NCBI RefSeq assembly: GCF_001517545.1
Contig: NZ_FBYA01000002.1
Coordinates: 218,960 to 282,959 of the forward strand
Reading direction: 5' to 3'
DNA: 64,000 nucleotides
From: Limnohabitans sp. Rim47
GTDB taxonomy: Bacteria; Pseudomonadota; Gammaproteobacteria; Burkholderiales; Burkholderiaceae_C
Notes under the pieces: model-generated
Seen by the model: only the letters and a program-made list of their open reading frames with translations
Database searches by the model: none
What the model was told of the DNA's origin: nothing
Translations under genes and position numbers: made by a program
Part shown: piece after piece, positions 52,496 to 59,729 of the stretch
Position numbering within the stretch: position 1 is the first letter of the stretch
How the letters are laid out: each line of letters starts with the position of its first letter

Positions 52496-53452
52496 TTATG
52501 CCAAGCTCTTTTCAAATTCGGTCAAGCGCTTGTGAATCGAACGCAATTCTGTGATGTCGGTCCATCGCTCAATCAGGTAAGAAAACGCTTCATTGACTTT
52601 GCCAAACGCATTGCTCACTTGCTGAATCACGCCCAGCGTGATCAGCCCGGTAAACAGCGATGGCCCCATCAGCAGGTACGGAAAAATCACCGTCGACTGG
52701 CTGTAAAAATTGCTCCAGAGGTTGAAGTAGGCGTAATGGTTGAACAAGCGGAAATTGTTCAAGCGCACCCCGGCGAACAAATTCAAAACCGTGGGCAAGT
52801 CCATGCGGCTGCGGTCGTCTTCGGCATACACCAAATCCTTGCGCAAAGCGGCCTCGGTCTTCTGGTTGTTGTACTCCAGCCCCGGCAAGTGAATGCCCAC
52901 AAACCACGACAACACCGTACCGCCCAGCGCAGTAAACAGTGCCACCCAAAACAGAGACCCCTCAAACTGCAACCAAGCAATGGCCATGCCCTGAGACAGC
53001 CCCCACAAAATCGGAATGAACGATGCCAGCGTGAGCACCGCCCGCACCAATCCCAAGCCCAGGTTCTCGGTCTGGCGGGCAAAACGCATGCAGTCTTCTT
53101 GAATGCGCTGCGAAGCCCCTTCGACCGTCTCGCTCGTTTTTTGCCAGCGCGGCAAATACGTCTCGGTCATGGCCTGACGCCACCGAAAAGCGTAGTGCGA
53201 GGCCAAATAGGTTTCAAGGCTGCGCAGCAACATGTAGGGAAAAGCGATCCACGCAAACTGCTGCATGAAACCCCAAAACATGGCCAAACCACCCGCTTGT
53301 TCAGGTTTTTGCAGCAAGTCATAAAACTGGCCATACCAAGTGTTGAGCTTGACCGTCTGCTGCACGGTGATGAACACCAGCGCCACCAACACCAACAAAC
53401 CTCCCCAAGACCACAAGGCCCAGCGGCGTGAGAGAAAGAAACTTCGGAACAT
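52496..53452 (-). CDS. SbmA/BacA-family transporter, compact form
   Basis: A 318-residue membrane protein matching the body of SbmA/BacA (E. coli SbmA is about 406): VKLNTWYGQFYDLLQ, ASHYAFRWRQAMTETYL, GASQRIQEDCMRFARQTENLG, LPGLEYNNQKTEAALRK and DLVYAEDDRSR are all clear. SbmA has extra N-terminal helices, which are missing here; only one helix precedes the core. SbmA/BacA are proton-driven importers of peptides and other antimicrobials. It ends intact, so I read it as a short functional form rather than a broken gene. Confidence 0.85.
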   Translation of the reverse strand: MFRSFFLSRRWALWSWGGLLVLVALVFITVQQTVKLNTWYGQFYDLLQKPEQAGGLAMFWGFMQQFAWIAFPYMLLRSLETYLASHYAFRWRQAMTETYLPRWQKTSETVEGASQRIQEDCMRFARQTENLGLGLVRAVLTLASFIPILWGLSQGMAIAWLQFEGSLFWVALFTALGGTVLSWFVGIHLPGLEYNNQKTEAALRKDLVYAEDDRSRMDLPTVLNLFAGVRLNNFRLFNHYAYFNLWSNFYSQSTVIFPYLLMGPSLFTGLITLGVIQQVSNAFGKVNEAFSYLIERWTDITELRSIHKRLTEFEKSLA

Positions 53453-53732
53453 AGGGCCTTCTTATTCAGGGTTTGACACTGTCGACCGTCTCGGTCTCGA
53501 CGACCGCAGGCAGCACCACTTAGAGCAACTTCAGATCCTCGCTGTGCCCGATTCGGCGGCCCTGAAGCCGCTTTGGGAAAAGGTCCCATGGGCGCAAGCC
53601 CGGTGCCATAGCGCTGATACTGAATGTACCCGGCTTAAGCCAATCGCCAGTTTGAGTCAAAGACTCTTCAACAGTTGCCGGCTTGTTGAAGCCTACCGTC
53701 AACTGCCCCCAATAGGCCGTATTGGATGGGCA
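53453..53732. other. Intergenic region with several small hairpins
   Basis: 280 bp between the SbmA-like gene and the DUF429 gene. It contains perfect small inverted repeats: GACCG/CGGTC near 53484-53496, CTTCAACA/TGTTGAAG (53666-53673 and 53684-53691) and CCAATA/TATTGG (53709-53725). The words TAGGCCGTATTG recur at about 53713 and 53775, the second inside the DUF429 gene. No coding signal that I trust. Confidence 0.6.
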
Positions 53733-54548
53733 TCAACAGGTAACGATCCATCCCTCCAGCGGATCGCAAGGCGGTAGGCCGTATTGCGGGTGTCCGGCTT
53801 CGTGCTGTTGCTGCGCCCAAGCCGCCTGCATCAGGCAAAGGGTGGCATCGAGTGCATCACCGCTGGCATCGTCAGCCAGACGACCCATCAGAGCGTTGCT
53901 GGCCACCAGGCGCAAGCCCAGGCGGGTTTGCCCGCGCTCCAGTGCGCTCAGCAGTTCGCGCCGGGCCAACAGGCGTTCGGGGGTTTGTTTGGCTTTGTCG
54001 TCGCTTTTGTAGCTGGTGTTGCCCAGTACCTCGCGCGCCAGCAGGCCGGGGTAGGCCTCTAGCGCCACACGACGCACATCGCCTGCGTGCAGGCCGGGCA
54101 GGTGCACACCCGCCTGACGCAGCAGAGGCACGCCCGCGTGCAGCATGTAGGCCACAGGCGGGTTGACCCATTTCATAGAGGGGCTGGAACCCGCGGGTTT
54201 GTCGGCAGCGCGGTGGGCAAACTTGCCACCCACTGGGCGGGCGTTGCAAAACGCTGCAAATTGCTCGCGGATTTGGGGGCGCTCCAAGGCGCAGTAGTGG
54301 TCCATGCAGGCGGCCCAGTTGGTGGGCCAGCCCAGCGTCTGCACCAGCTCTCGTGGAAGGCCAAAGGGCAAGTCAAAGCCGCCCACCCAGTCGGCAGGCT
54401 GCGCAAGCCATTGGCCAAACGCAGTCAGGGTGTCAAAGGTTTTCAGCGCTTGCAGTTGCACCCTGCCCTGGCGGGCTTGGCCCAGCGCCAGCACGATGGG
54501 CTTGCGTTTGCTGGGGCTGCTGGAGAAGTCGCAGCCGATGAGCTGCAT
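53733..54548 (-). CDS. DUF429 protein
   Basis: A 271-residue cytosolic protein of the DUF429 family (predicted RNase H-like fold). The opening MQLIGCDFSSSPSKRKPIVLA supplies the first-strand Asp, and EAYPGLLAREVLG and SGDALDATLCLMQAAW carry other conserved acidic residues expected around a metal site. Activity has not been established for the family as far as I know; a nuclease is suggested by the fold. It follows the BLUF gene by 4 bp on the same strand, so the two are co-transcribed. Confidence 0.8.
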   Translation of the reverse strand: MQLIGCDFSSSPSKRKPIVLALGQARQGRVQLQALKTFDTLTAFGQWLAQPADWVGGFDLPFGLPRELVQTLGWPTNWAACMDHYCALERPQIREQFAAFCNARPVGGKFAHRAADKPAGSSPSMKWVNPPVAYMLHAGVPLLRQAGVHLPGLHAGDVRRVALEAYPGLLAREVLGNTSYKSDDKAKQTPERLLARRELLSALERGQTRLGLRLVASNALMGRLADDASGDALDATLCLMQAAWAQQQHEAGHPQYGLPPCDPLEGWIVTC

Positions 54549-54552
54549 CGGA

Positions 54553-54975
54553 TCAGGCGCGCCCGATGATGGACGCGGTGGCCATCAGCTCTTCGAGCAA
54601 AGCCAATGAGACTTTGCCCGACACGCTGTACGGGTCCAACTCGGCACGCTCGGCGTATTTGAGCAGGATGTTGGTGTTGACTCGCGAGGTGTCGACCTGG
54701 CCCATCGTCCAGCCGCCAAAGCGGCGCTCGGTGATCTCTTCGTAATGCAGCAAGACCACTTCTTTGTGGCGGGCATCTTTCTGGATGTGTCCGTACAACT
54801 CGCTGACAGCCCCACGGCCGCCTTCGATGGCTTGCAGGAAAATACCACCACCATAGCAAAGGATGCCGGTGATGCCGGTACTGGGGTTGAATTGGCGCGA
54901 CTGGGCGAGGATCGAGTCGATCATCTCGGGGCGGGGGTCTACAGCGCGGCTGGCGTAAAGCAGGCGTACCAACAT
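54553..54975 (-). CDS. BLUF-domain blue-light photoreceptor
   Basis: A 140-residue single-domain BLUF protein that would bind FAD. The photocycle residues are visible: Tyr7 in LLYASRA, Asn and Gln in NPSTGITGILCYGGGIFLQAIEGG-like sequence (Asn30 and Gln48), and a Trp in FGGWTMG. No effector domain is fused, so it must signal through a partner. It lies 3 bp after folE and 4 bp before DUF429, making both candidate partners by position only. Confidence 0.9.
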   Translation of the reverse strand: MLVRLLYASRAVDPRPEMIDSILAQSRQFNPSTGITGILCYGGGIFLQAIEGGRGAVSELYGHIQKDARHKEVVLLHYEEITERRFGGWTMGQVDTSRVNTNILLKYAERAELDPYSVSGKVSLALLEELMATASIIGRA

Positions 54976-54978
54976 GGA

Positions 54979-55707
54979 TCAGTTCTTTCCGGGAATCAGG
55001 GCCAAAAATTCACGACGCAGGTTGACGTCCTTGAGGAAGGCACCGCGCATGACCGAGTTGATCATTTTGCTGTCCATGTCTTTCACGCCACGCCACCCCA
55101 TGCAGTAGTGGCTGGCTTCCATGACGATGGCCAGACCATCAGGTTGGGTTTTGCGCTGGATCAGGTCGGCCAGTTGCACCACGGCTTCTTCCTGGATTTG
55201 GGGACGACCCATGATCCATTCGGCCAAGCGGGCATATTTGGACAGGCCAATCACGTTGGTGTGTTCGTTGGGCAGCACGCCGATCCAGATCTTGCCAATC
55301 ACGGGGCAAAAGTGGTGGCTGCAGGCGCTGCGCACGGTGATGGGGCCGACGATCATCAGCTCGTTCAGGTGCTCGGCATTGGGGAATTCGGTGATCTCGG
55401 GCCCCTCAACATAGCGGCCTTTGAACACTTCTTTCAGGTACATCTTGGCCACGCGGCGCGCGGTGTCGCCCGTGTTGTGGTCGTTCACGGTGTCGATGAC
55501 CAAGCTGTCGAGCACACCCGCCATTTTGCCGGTGACTTCGTCCAGCAATTTTTCCAACTCGCCGGGTTCGATGAATTCGGCAATGTTGTCGTTGGCATGG
55601 AAGCGCTTGCGGGCCGCATTGATGCGCTCGCGGATCTTGACGGAAACAGGTACGCCTTCGTCTTCGGGCGTGGCGGCAGAAGCAGTCATGGCGTCTGGGG
55701 CTTTCAT
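54979..55707 (-). CDS. folE: GTP cyclohydrolase I
   Basis: First enzyme of tetrahydrofolate synthesis: GTP to 7,8-dihydroneopterin triphosphate plus formate. 242 residues with zinc ligands in RSACSHHFCPV and HYCMGWRGV, and GKIWIGVLPN at the active site. The exact start is uncertain: the frame opens at 55788, and ATGs at 55713, 55707 and 55689 are all possible; I use 55707. The NudB enzyme that acts on its product is encoded 2 kb upstream on the same strand. Confidence 0.93.
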   Translation of the reverse strand: MKAPDAMTASAATPEDEGVPVSVKIRERINAARKRFHANDNIAEFIEPGELEKLLDEVTGKMAGVLDSLVIDTVNDHNTGDTARRVAKMYLKEVFKGRYVEGPEITEFPNAEHLNELMIVGPITVRSACSHHFCPVIGKIWIGVLPNEHTNVIGLSKYARLAEWIMGRPQIQEEAVVQLADLIQRKTQPDGLAIVMEASHYCMGWRGVKDMDSKMINSVMRGAFLKDVNLRREFLALIPGKN

Positions 55708-55792
55708 TAACATGGCGAGGATCGTAACAGCGATTGATACCCCTGCTTCCCCTGAGACATAACGCCCATTCCAAGCGGGGGGGATCACCCGC

Positions 55793-57028
55793 TCAGTAGC
55801 GGTTACCGCTCAAAAACAGCGCCAGCCGCATCAAGCCAAAGGCCAACCGGTCACGCCACCTTTGGTGCCAGGCCCTTTGGAGATCCAACTCAGCCAGCAC
55901 CGGCTTGCTTTGCTGCACGATCGCCGAGTGCAAGCGCTGGTAAAGCTGCTGGGCAAAAGCTTTGTCGGCCACCACCACATTGGCCTCACGCGCCAACAAG
56001 AGGCTGAGCGGGTCCAGATTGGACGAGCCCACCGTGGCCCAGGGCCGCTCGTTGTTCGGGTCGATCACGGCCACTTTGGCGTGCAAAAAGCTGGCCTCGT
56101 ACTCGTGGATCTCGATACCAGCAGCCAACAACACGCCATACACCGGGCGGGCTGCGTGGTATTGCATGAAGTATTCGTAACGTCCTTGCAGCAGCAAACG
56201 CACCCGCACGCCCCGCTGCGCAGCGTGGATCAGGGCTTTGCGCAAGCGGCGTCCAGGCAAAAAATAGGCGTTGGCGATGACGATTTCATGACGGGCAGCG
56301 CCAATCGCTTTCAAATAAGCGCGTTCAATCTGGCTGCGGTACAACACGTTGTCACGCAACAGCAAGCCCGCCTTGGCCACCAAACGGCCATCCAGCGCGT
56401 GCGCATCGTCACGGGTCCAGGGCAAATGCAGCCCTGCCGCCCGAAAGGAGCTGAACGCCTCCGGAAACTGTTGCTGCCGGACATGACGCACACCCTGGAT
56501 GCGCCACCACAGTTGCGCCATGGTTTCTTGCATTTGCTGCACCAAAGCGCCCCGTGCGCAAACGGCAAAGTCCAGCCGCGGCTGGGCCAGGGTGCCATGG
56601 TGCGGGTCGTACCAGTCGTCAAGAATATTGATGCCGCCACAAAAAGCCAGATGCCCGTCGATCACGCACAGCTTGCGATGCAGGCGCCGCCAACGGCTGG
56701 GGATCAACAAACCCAAAGTGCCCAAGGGGGAATACACCCGCCATTCAACCCCCGCACGCACAAAACGCTCACGCCACTCAGGCGGCAAGCTGGGGGTGCC
56801 CACCCCATCGACCACCACCCAAACGCGCAAACCCCGCAAAGCGGCCCGCTCCAGCGCCTCGGCCACCATGGCCGCTGCGCCATGAAAATCAAAAATATAG
56901 GTCTCGATGTGCACCTGCGACCGGGCCTGCTCCAGCGCAGAGACCAAGGCCTCGAAATAGGCTTGCCCGCCTTCGATCAAGCGGATCTGATGACCGTCTC
57001 GCAAGGGCGGGCCGTAGCGCATGTTCAA
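55793..57028 (-). CDS. clsB: Cardiolipin synthase B-type phospholipase D
   Basis: A 411-residue PLD-superfamily phosphatidyltransferase with two HKD motifs: HRKLCVIDGHLAFCGG (first half) and HAKVAVIDPNNERPW...GSSN (second half). ClsB joins phosphatidylglycerol units or PG and glycerol at the inner membrane. Its start overlaps the stop of the EEP-family gene (ATGA), the same pairing as ybhP-clsB in E. coli, which supports the assignment. Confidence 0.92.
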   Translation of the reverse strand: MNMRYGPPLRDGHQIRLIEGGQAYFEALVSALEQARSQVHIETYIFDFHGAAAMVAEALERAALRGLRVWVVVDGVGTPSLPPEWRERFVRAGVEWRVYSPLGTLGLLIPSRWRRLHRKLCVIDGHLAFCGGINILDDWYDPHHGTLAQPRLDFAVCARGALVQQMQETMAQLWWRIQGVRHVRQQQFPEAFSSFRAAGLHLPWTRDDAHALDGRLVAKAGLLLRDNVLYRSQIERAYLKAIGAARHEIVIANAYFLPGRRLRKALIHAAQRGVRVRLLLQGRYEYFMQYHAARPVYGVLLAAGIEIHEYEASFLHAKVAVIDPNNERPWATVGSSNLDPLSLLLAREANVVVADKAFAQQLYQRLHSAIVQQSKPVLAELDLQRAWHQRWRDRLAFGLMRLALFLSGNRY

Positions 57029-57780
57029 TCCGTCCAGGCGAACTCGGCGACCAAGGGCAAATGGTCAGACATGCGCTGCCATATGCGACCGACAGGGGCC
57101 ATGGCGTGAACGGGGGTCAGCCCGCGTGCATAGACATGGTCAAGCTGGTTCAGGGGCAAACGCGAGGGATAGGTGGGCGTGGGCTGCTCACGCCATTCGC
57201 CAAAGCCCGCCTTGGCCATGCGCCGCCCCAGGCCAGTGCCCCAGTCATTGAAGTCACCCGCCACCAACACGGGCGCATGGGCCGGGATGGTCTGGTCGAT
57301 GAAGGCCAGCAACTGCGCCACTTGACGCACCCGGCTGGCGGGCACCAGGCCCAAATGAACCACAACCACATGCAGTAGCCGGTCTACCACTTGAACCGTG
57401 GTGTGCAGCAAACCCCGCTGCTCAAAGCGGTGGTCCGAGATGTCTTGGTGGTGGTGCGACAACACGGGCCAGCGCGACAGCAAGGCATTGCCGTGCTCGC
57501 CATGGCGGGTGATGGCGTTGGTGCGGTAAACCGACTCGTAGCCTTCAGGCGCCAGATAGTCGGCTTGCGGCTGACTGGGCCACTGAGAAAAGTAGCGTTC
57601 TTCGCGGCGGTGCATGCGGCGCACTTCTTGCAAACACACGATGTCGGCGTCGAGCTGCTCCACCGCGTGCGCCAAGTTGTGGATCTCCAGCCGCCGCGCA
57701 GGCCCCAAGCCCTGCACACCTTTGTGGATGTTGTAGGTGGCCACGCGCAAGATGGGGTGCTCGTGTCGCTGCGGCATCAA
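57025..57780 (-). CDS. Endonuclease/exonuclease/phosphatase family protein (YbhP type)
   Basis: A 251-residue EEP-fold hydrolase: ATYNIHKG, CLQEV (catalytic Glu), VAGDFNDWG and SDHLPLVAEF (catalytic Asp-His) mark the metal and catalytic residues. Substrate unknown; conservation with clsB suggests a phospholipid-linked job. Overlaps clsB at its end and the nudB stop at its start (57777-57780). Confidence 0.88.
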   Translation of the reverse strand: MMPQRHEHPILRVATYNIHKGVQGLGPARRLEIHNLAHAVEQLDADIVCLQEVRRMHRREERYFSQWPSQPQADYLAPEGYESVYRTNAITRHGEHGNALLSRWPVLSHHHQDISDHRFEQRGLLHTTVQVVDRLLHVVVVHLGLVPASRVRQVAQLLAFIDQTIPAHAPVLVAGDFNDWGTGLGRRMAKAGFGEWREQPTPTYPSRLPLNQLDHVYARGLTPVHAMAPVGRIWQRMSDHLPLVAEFAWTD

Positions 57781-58244
57781 AGGCCAATCTGGTTCTCAAA
57801 ACGCGGCAGCATCAAAATGGCCTCGGCATTGGATGGCGAAAAACAATGGTCCGCAGCGGCCCGCCAATGCAGCCATTGCCAATCGGTGTGCTCGGCAGGG
57901 CTTAGGGTAATGGGCGTTTGCTCGGGCACGCACAGGCCAAACACCCGCTCGGTGTTGCGGCTGACTTCAGGGGCATAGCGCCAGCGCCACATGGGGTAAA
58001 TGTCGTACACGTTTTCCAGCTGCCAGTCTTGCAAGCGGCACTGGGGGTGTCGCGCATCAATGCCGGTTTCCTCTTGCACCTCGCGCGCGGCCGTATCGGC
58101 CCAGTCTTCGTCCCAAAAATCCTTGCTTCCGGTGACCGACTGCCAAGTGCCTGCGTCGGTCCGCCGAATCAGCAAAACTTGGCCGCTGAGGGTGTAGATC
58201 ACCACCAGAACAGATTGGGGAATTTTGTAGTTCGTTGAGGTCAC
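57777..58244 (-). CDS. nudB: Dihydroneopterin triphosphate diphosphatase
   Basis: Nudix hydrolase of 155 residues that removes pyrophosphate from dihydroneopterin triphosphate in folate synthesis. The Nudix box G-x5-E-x7-REVQEETG is complete, and the NudB-specific opening YKIPQSVLVVIYT and VTGSKDFWDE are present. It lies upstream of the EEP-clsB pair and on the same strand as folE, whose product is its substrate. Confidence 0.9.
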   Translation of the reverse strand: MTSTNYKIPQSVLVVIYTLSGQVLLIRRTDAGTWQSVTGSKDFWDEDWADTAAREVQEETGIDARHPQCRLQDWQLENVYDIYPMWRWRYAPEVSRNTERVFGLCVPEQTPITLSPAEHTDWQWLHWRAAADHCFSPSNAEAILMLPRFENQIGL

Positions 58245-58285
58245 GCAGTCATTCTAGGCAGCGCAGGTCTTGCTAGGATTGAGCC

Positions 58286-58894
58286 ATGTCGTCTTCACCC
58301 GCCAATTTAGTGCCTTTGTTGCTGCAAACCTGCCGATTAAGCGGCGGGCCTGCCGACCACATGGCCATTGAAAATCTGAGTTTTGCCTGGTCTGCCGGCT
58401 TGCACTGGGTGTGCGGTGACGAGGGCTGCGGCAAAACCAGCCTGCTGCGACTGCTGGCAGGCGATTTGCAGCCGCTCGGGGGCACTCTCAAAACGCCACC
58501 GGGCGGCGTCTTCTGGGCCGACCTGAAGGGCCCCGAGCACGACCAAACCACCGTGCAAGCCTGCTGGGACCAGCTTCAAACCCGACACCCCCAATGGAAC
58601 AATGAACTGCTGCAAAACCTGTCCGAAGCGCTGGGCATGGAAAGGCATCAGCACAAACCGCTGTACATGCTCTCCACTGGCAGCCGCCGCAAAGTCATGC
58701 TGATCGCTGCCCTGGCATCGGGCGCCACCGTCACCTTGCTTGACCAACCTTTTGCCTCGCTTGACCAAGCCTCCATTCGGGTGATCAAAGACTTTTTGCA
58801 TGAAAACGCTGAGCACTCCGACCGTGCCTGGATCGTGGCGGACTATGAAGTGCCTGCGGATTTGCCACAGACTTCGGTGCTGCAAATGGCATAA
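58286..58894 (+). CDS. Small ABC-type ATP-binding protein with atypical Walker B
   Basis: A 202-residue stand-alone ABC ATPase domain, close in size to CcmA-like proteins. Walker A is GDEGCGKTS (Lys50), and the signature is degenerate (LSTGSRRK, near 129-136). Walker B reads TLLDQPFASLD, with Gln154 where nearly all active ABC ATPases have the catalytic Glu. It may bind ATP and hydrolyse it slowly. No permease gene is adjacent. Divergent from nudB; 166 bp upstream of the RRM gene. Confidence 0.8.
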   Translation: MSSSPANLVPLLLQTCRLSGGPADHMAIENLSFAWSAGLHWVCGDEGCGKTSLLRLLAGDLQPLGGTLKTPPGGVFWADLKGPEHDQTTVQACWDQLQTRHPQWNNELLQNLSEALGMERHQHKPLYMLSTGSRRKVMLIAALASGATVTLLDQPFASLDQASIRVIKDFLHENAEHSDRAWIVADYEVPADLPQTSVLQMA

Positions 58895-59060
58895 AAACTC
58901 CCGCAAGCTGATCTATGCCCCATAATGCGTGCGTGTACGTCATAAAAAACGGCACAAGTCAGGTGATCGGTCAGTTTCGCGCGCTACGGCGGCAGTTTTC
59001 AGTTTGTTGTGCTTTCGGGACCCCATCGCTTTGTTTTTTTGTATTTCTGAGGAGTCCTCC
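58895..59060 (+). promoter_or_regulatory. Leader region of the RRM protein gene
   Basis: 166 bp of non-coding DNA. CATAAT at 58921-58926 is a possible -10 element, but no good -35 is at the right distance. A T-rich stretch (TTGTTTTTTTG, around 59030-59042) precedes the GAGGAG ribosome site at 59049-59054. A long leader is common for cold-inducible RNA-binding proteins, but no defined riboswitch is recognisable. Confidence 0.35.
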
Positions 59061-59489
59061 ATGGGCAATAAACTTTACGTCGGCAACCTGCCGTACACCG
59101 TCCGCGACGAAGACCTGCAGCAGGCATTCGGCGAATTCGGCGCCATCACCAGCGCAAAAGTCATGATGGAACGCGACACAGGTCGCTCCAAAGGCTTCGG
59201 TTTTGTGGAAATGGGCAGCGATGCCGAAGCACAAGCCGCTATTGCTGGCATGAATGGCCAGTCTTTGGGTGGCCGTAGCATCACCGTGAACGAAGCCCGT
59301 CCAATGGAGGCACGTCCTCCACGTACTGGTGGTTTCGGTGGTGGTGGCGGTTACGGCGGTGGCGGTGATCGCTCCGGTGGCGGCGGCTACGGCGGTGGCC
59401 GTTCCGGTGGTGGCGGCTACGGCGGTGGCGGCGATCGCTCCGGCGGTGGCGGCTACGGCGGTGGTGGCGGCGGCCGCGGCGGCTACTAA
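59061..59489 (+). CDS. Glycine-rich RRM RNA-binding protein
   Basis: A 142-residue single-RRM protein: RNP2 is LYVGNL (residues 5-10) and RNP1 is KGFGFVEM (near 44-51). A C-terminal tail of about 55 residues made almost only of Gly with regularly spaced Tyr, Arg, Asp and Ser (GGGGYGGGGDRSG repeats) follows. It resembles bacterial cold-induced glycine-rich RNA-binding proteins thought to act as RNA chaperones. The start at 59061 has a strong ribosome site. It is followed by a very strong terminator. Confidence 0.92.
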   Translation: MGNKLYVGNLPYTVRDEDLQQAFGEFGAITSAKVMMERDTGRSKGFGFVEMGSDAEAQAAIAGMNGQSLGGRSITVNEARPMEARPPRTGGFGGGGGYGGGGDRSGGGGYGGGRSGGGGYGGGGDRSGGGGYGGGGGGRGGY

Positions 59490-59564
59490 GCCCTGCGAAT
59501 CCCGTTAACGGCAGCAATGCCGTTGCAAAATTTCCAGTTCAGCGTCTCGCTGAGCTCAGACATC

Positions 59565-59599
59565 AAAGGCTTCAAGACTTCGGTTTTGAGGCCTTTTTT
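59565..59599 (+). terminator. Rho-independent terminator of the RRM gene
   Basis: A 14-bp stem (59565-59578 with 59583-59596, two G-U pairs) is closed by a TTCG tetraloop and runs into TTTTTT. It is 75 bp after the RRM stop codon. Confidence 0.92.
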
Positions 59600-59667
59600 G
59601 TGTCGCAACACATCCTCTGGAGTTGAAAGAAGCTGCACAGTAAACGACACGACAAGCCGGAGTCCAC

Positions 59668-59697
59668 AAAAACCAATGCCACCCGAAGGTGGCATTG
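59668..59697 (-). terminator. Rho-independent terminator of aspS
   Basis: A perfect 10-bp stem, CAATGCCACC (59674-59683) with GGTGGCATTG (59688-59697). On the minus strand the loop is TTCG and the stem is followed by G then five T. It lies 33 bp after the aspS stop. Confidence 0.9.
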
Positions 59698-59729
59698 TTT
59701 ATGGCGGGTGTTGGGTTAGCTAGCGCGAC

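Noticed and set aside
52496..53452. SbmA-like gene as a pseudogene
   Set aside because: It is short for the family, but it starts and stops cleanly with all core motifs, so decay is not supported.
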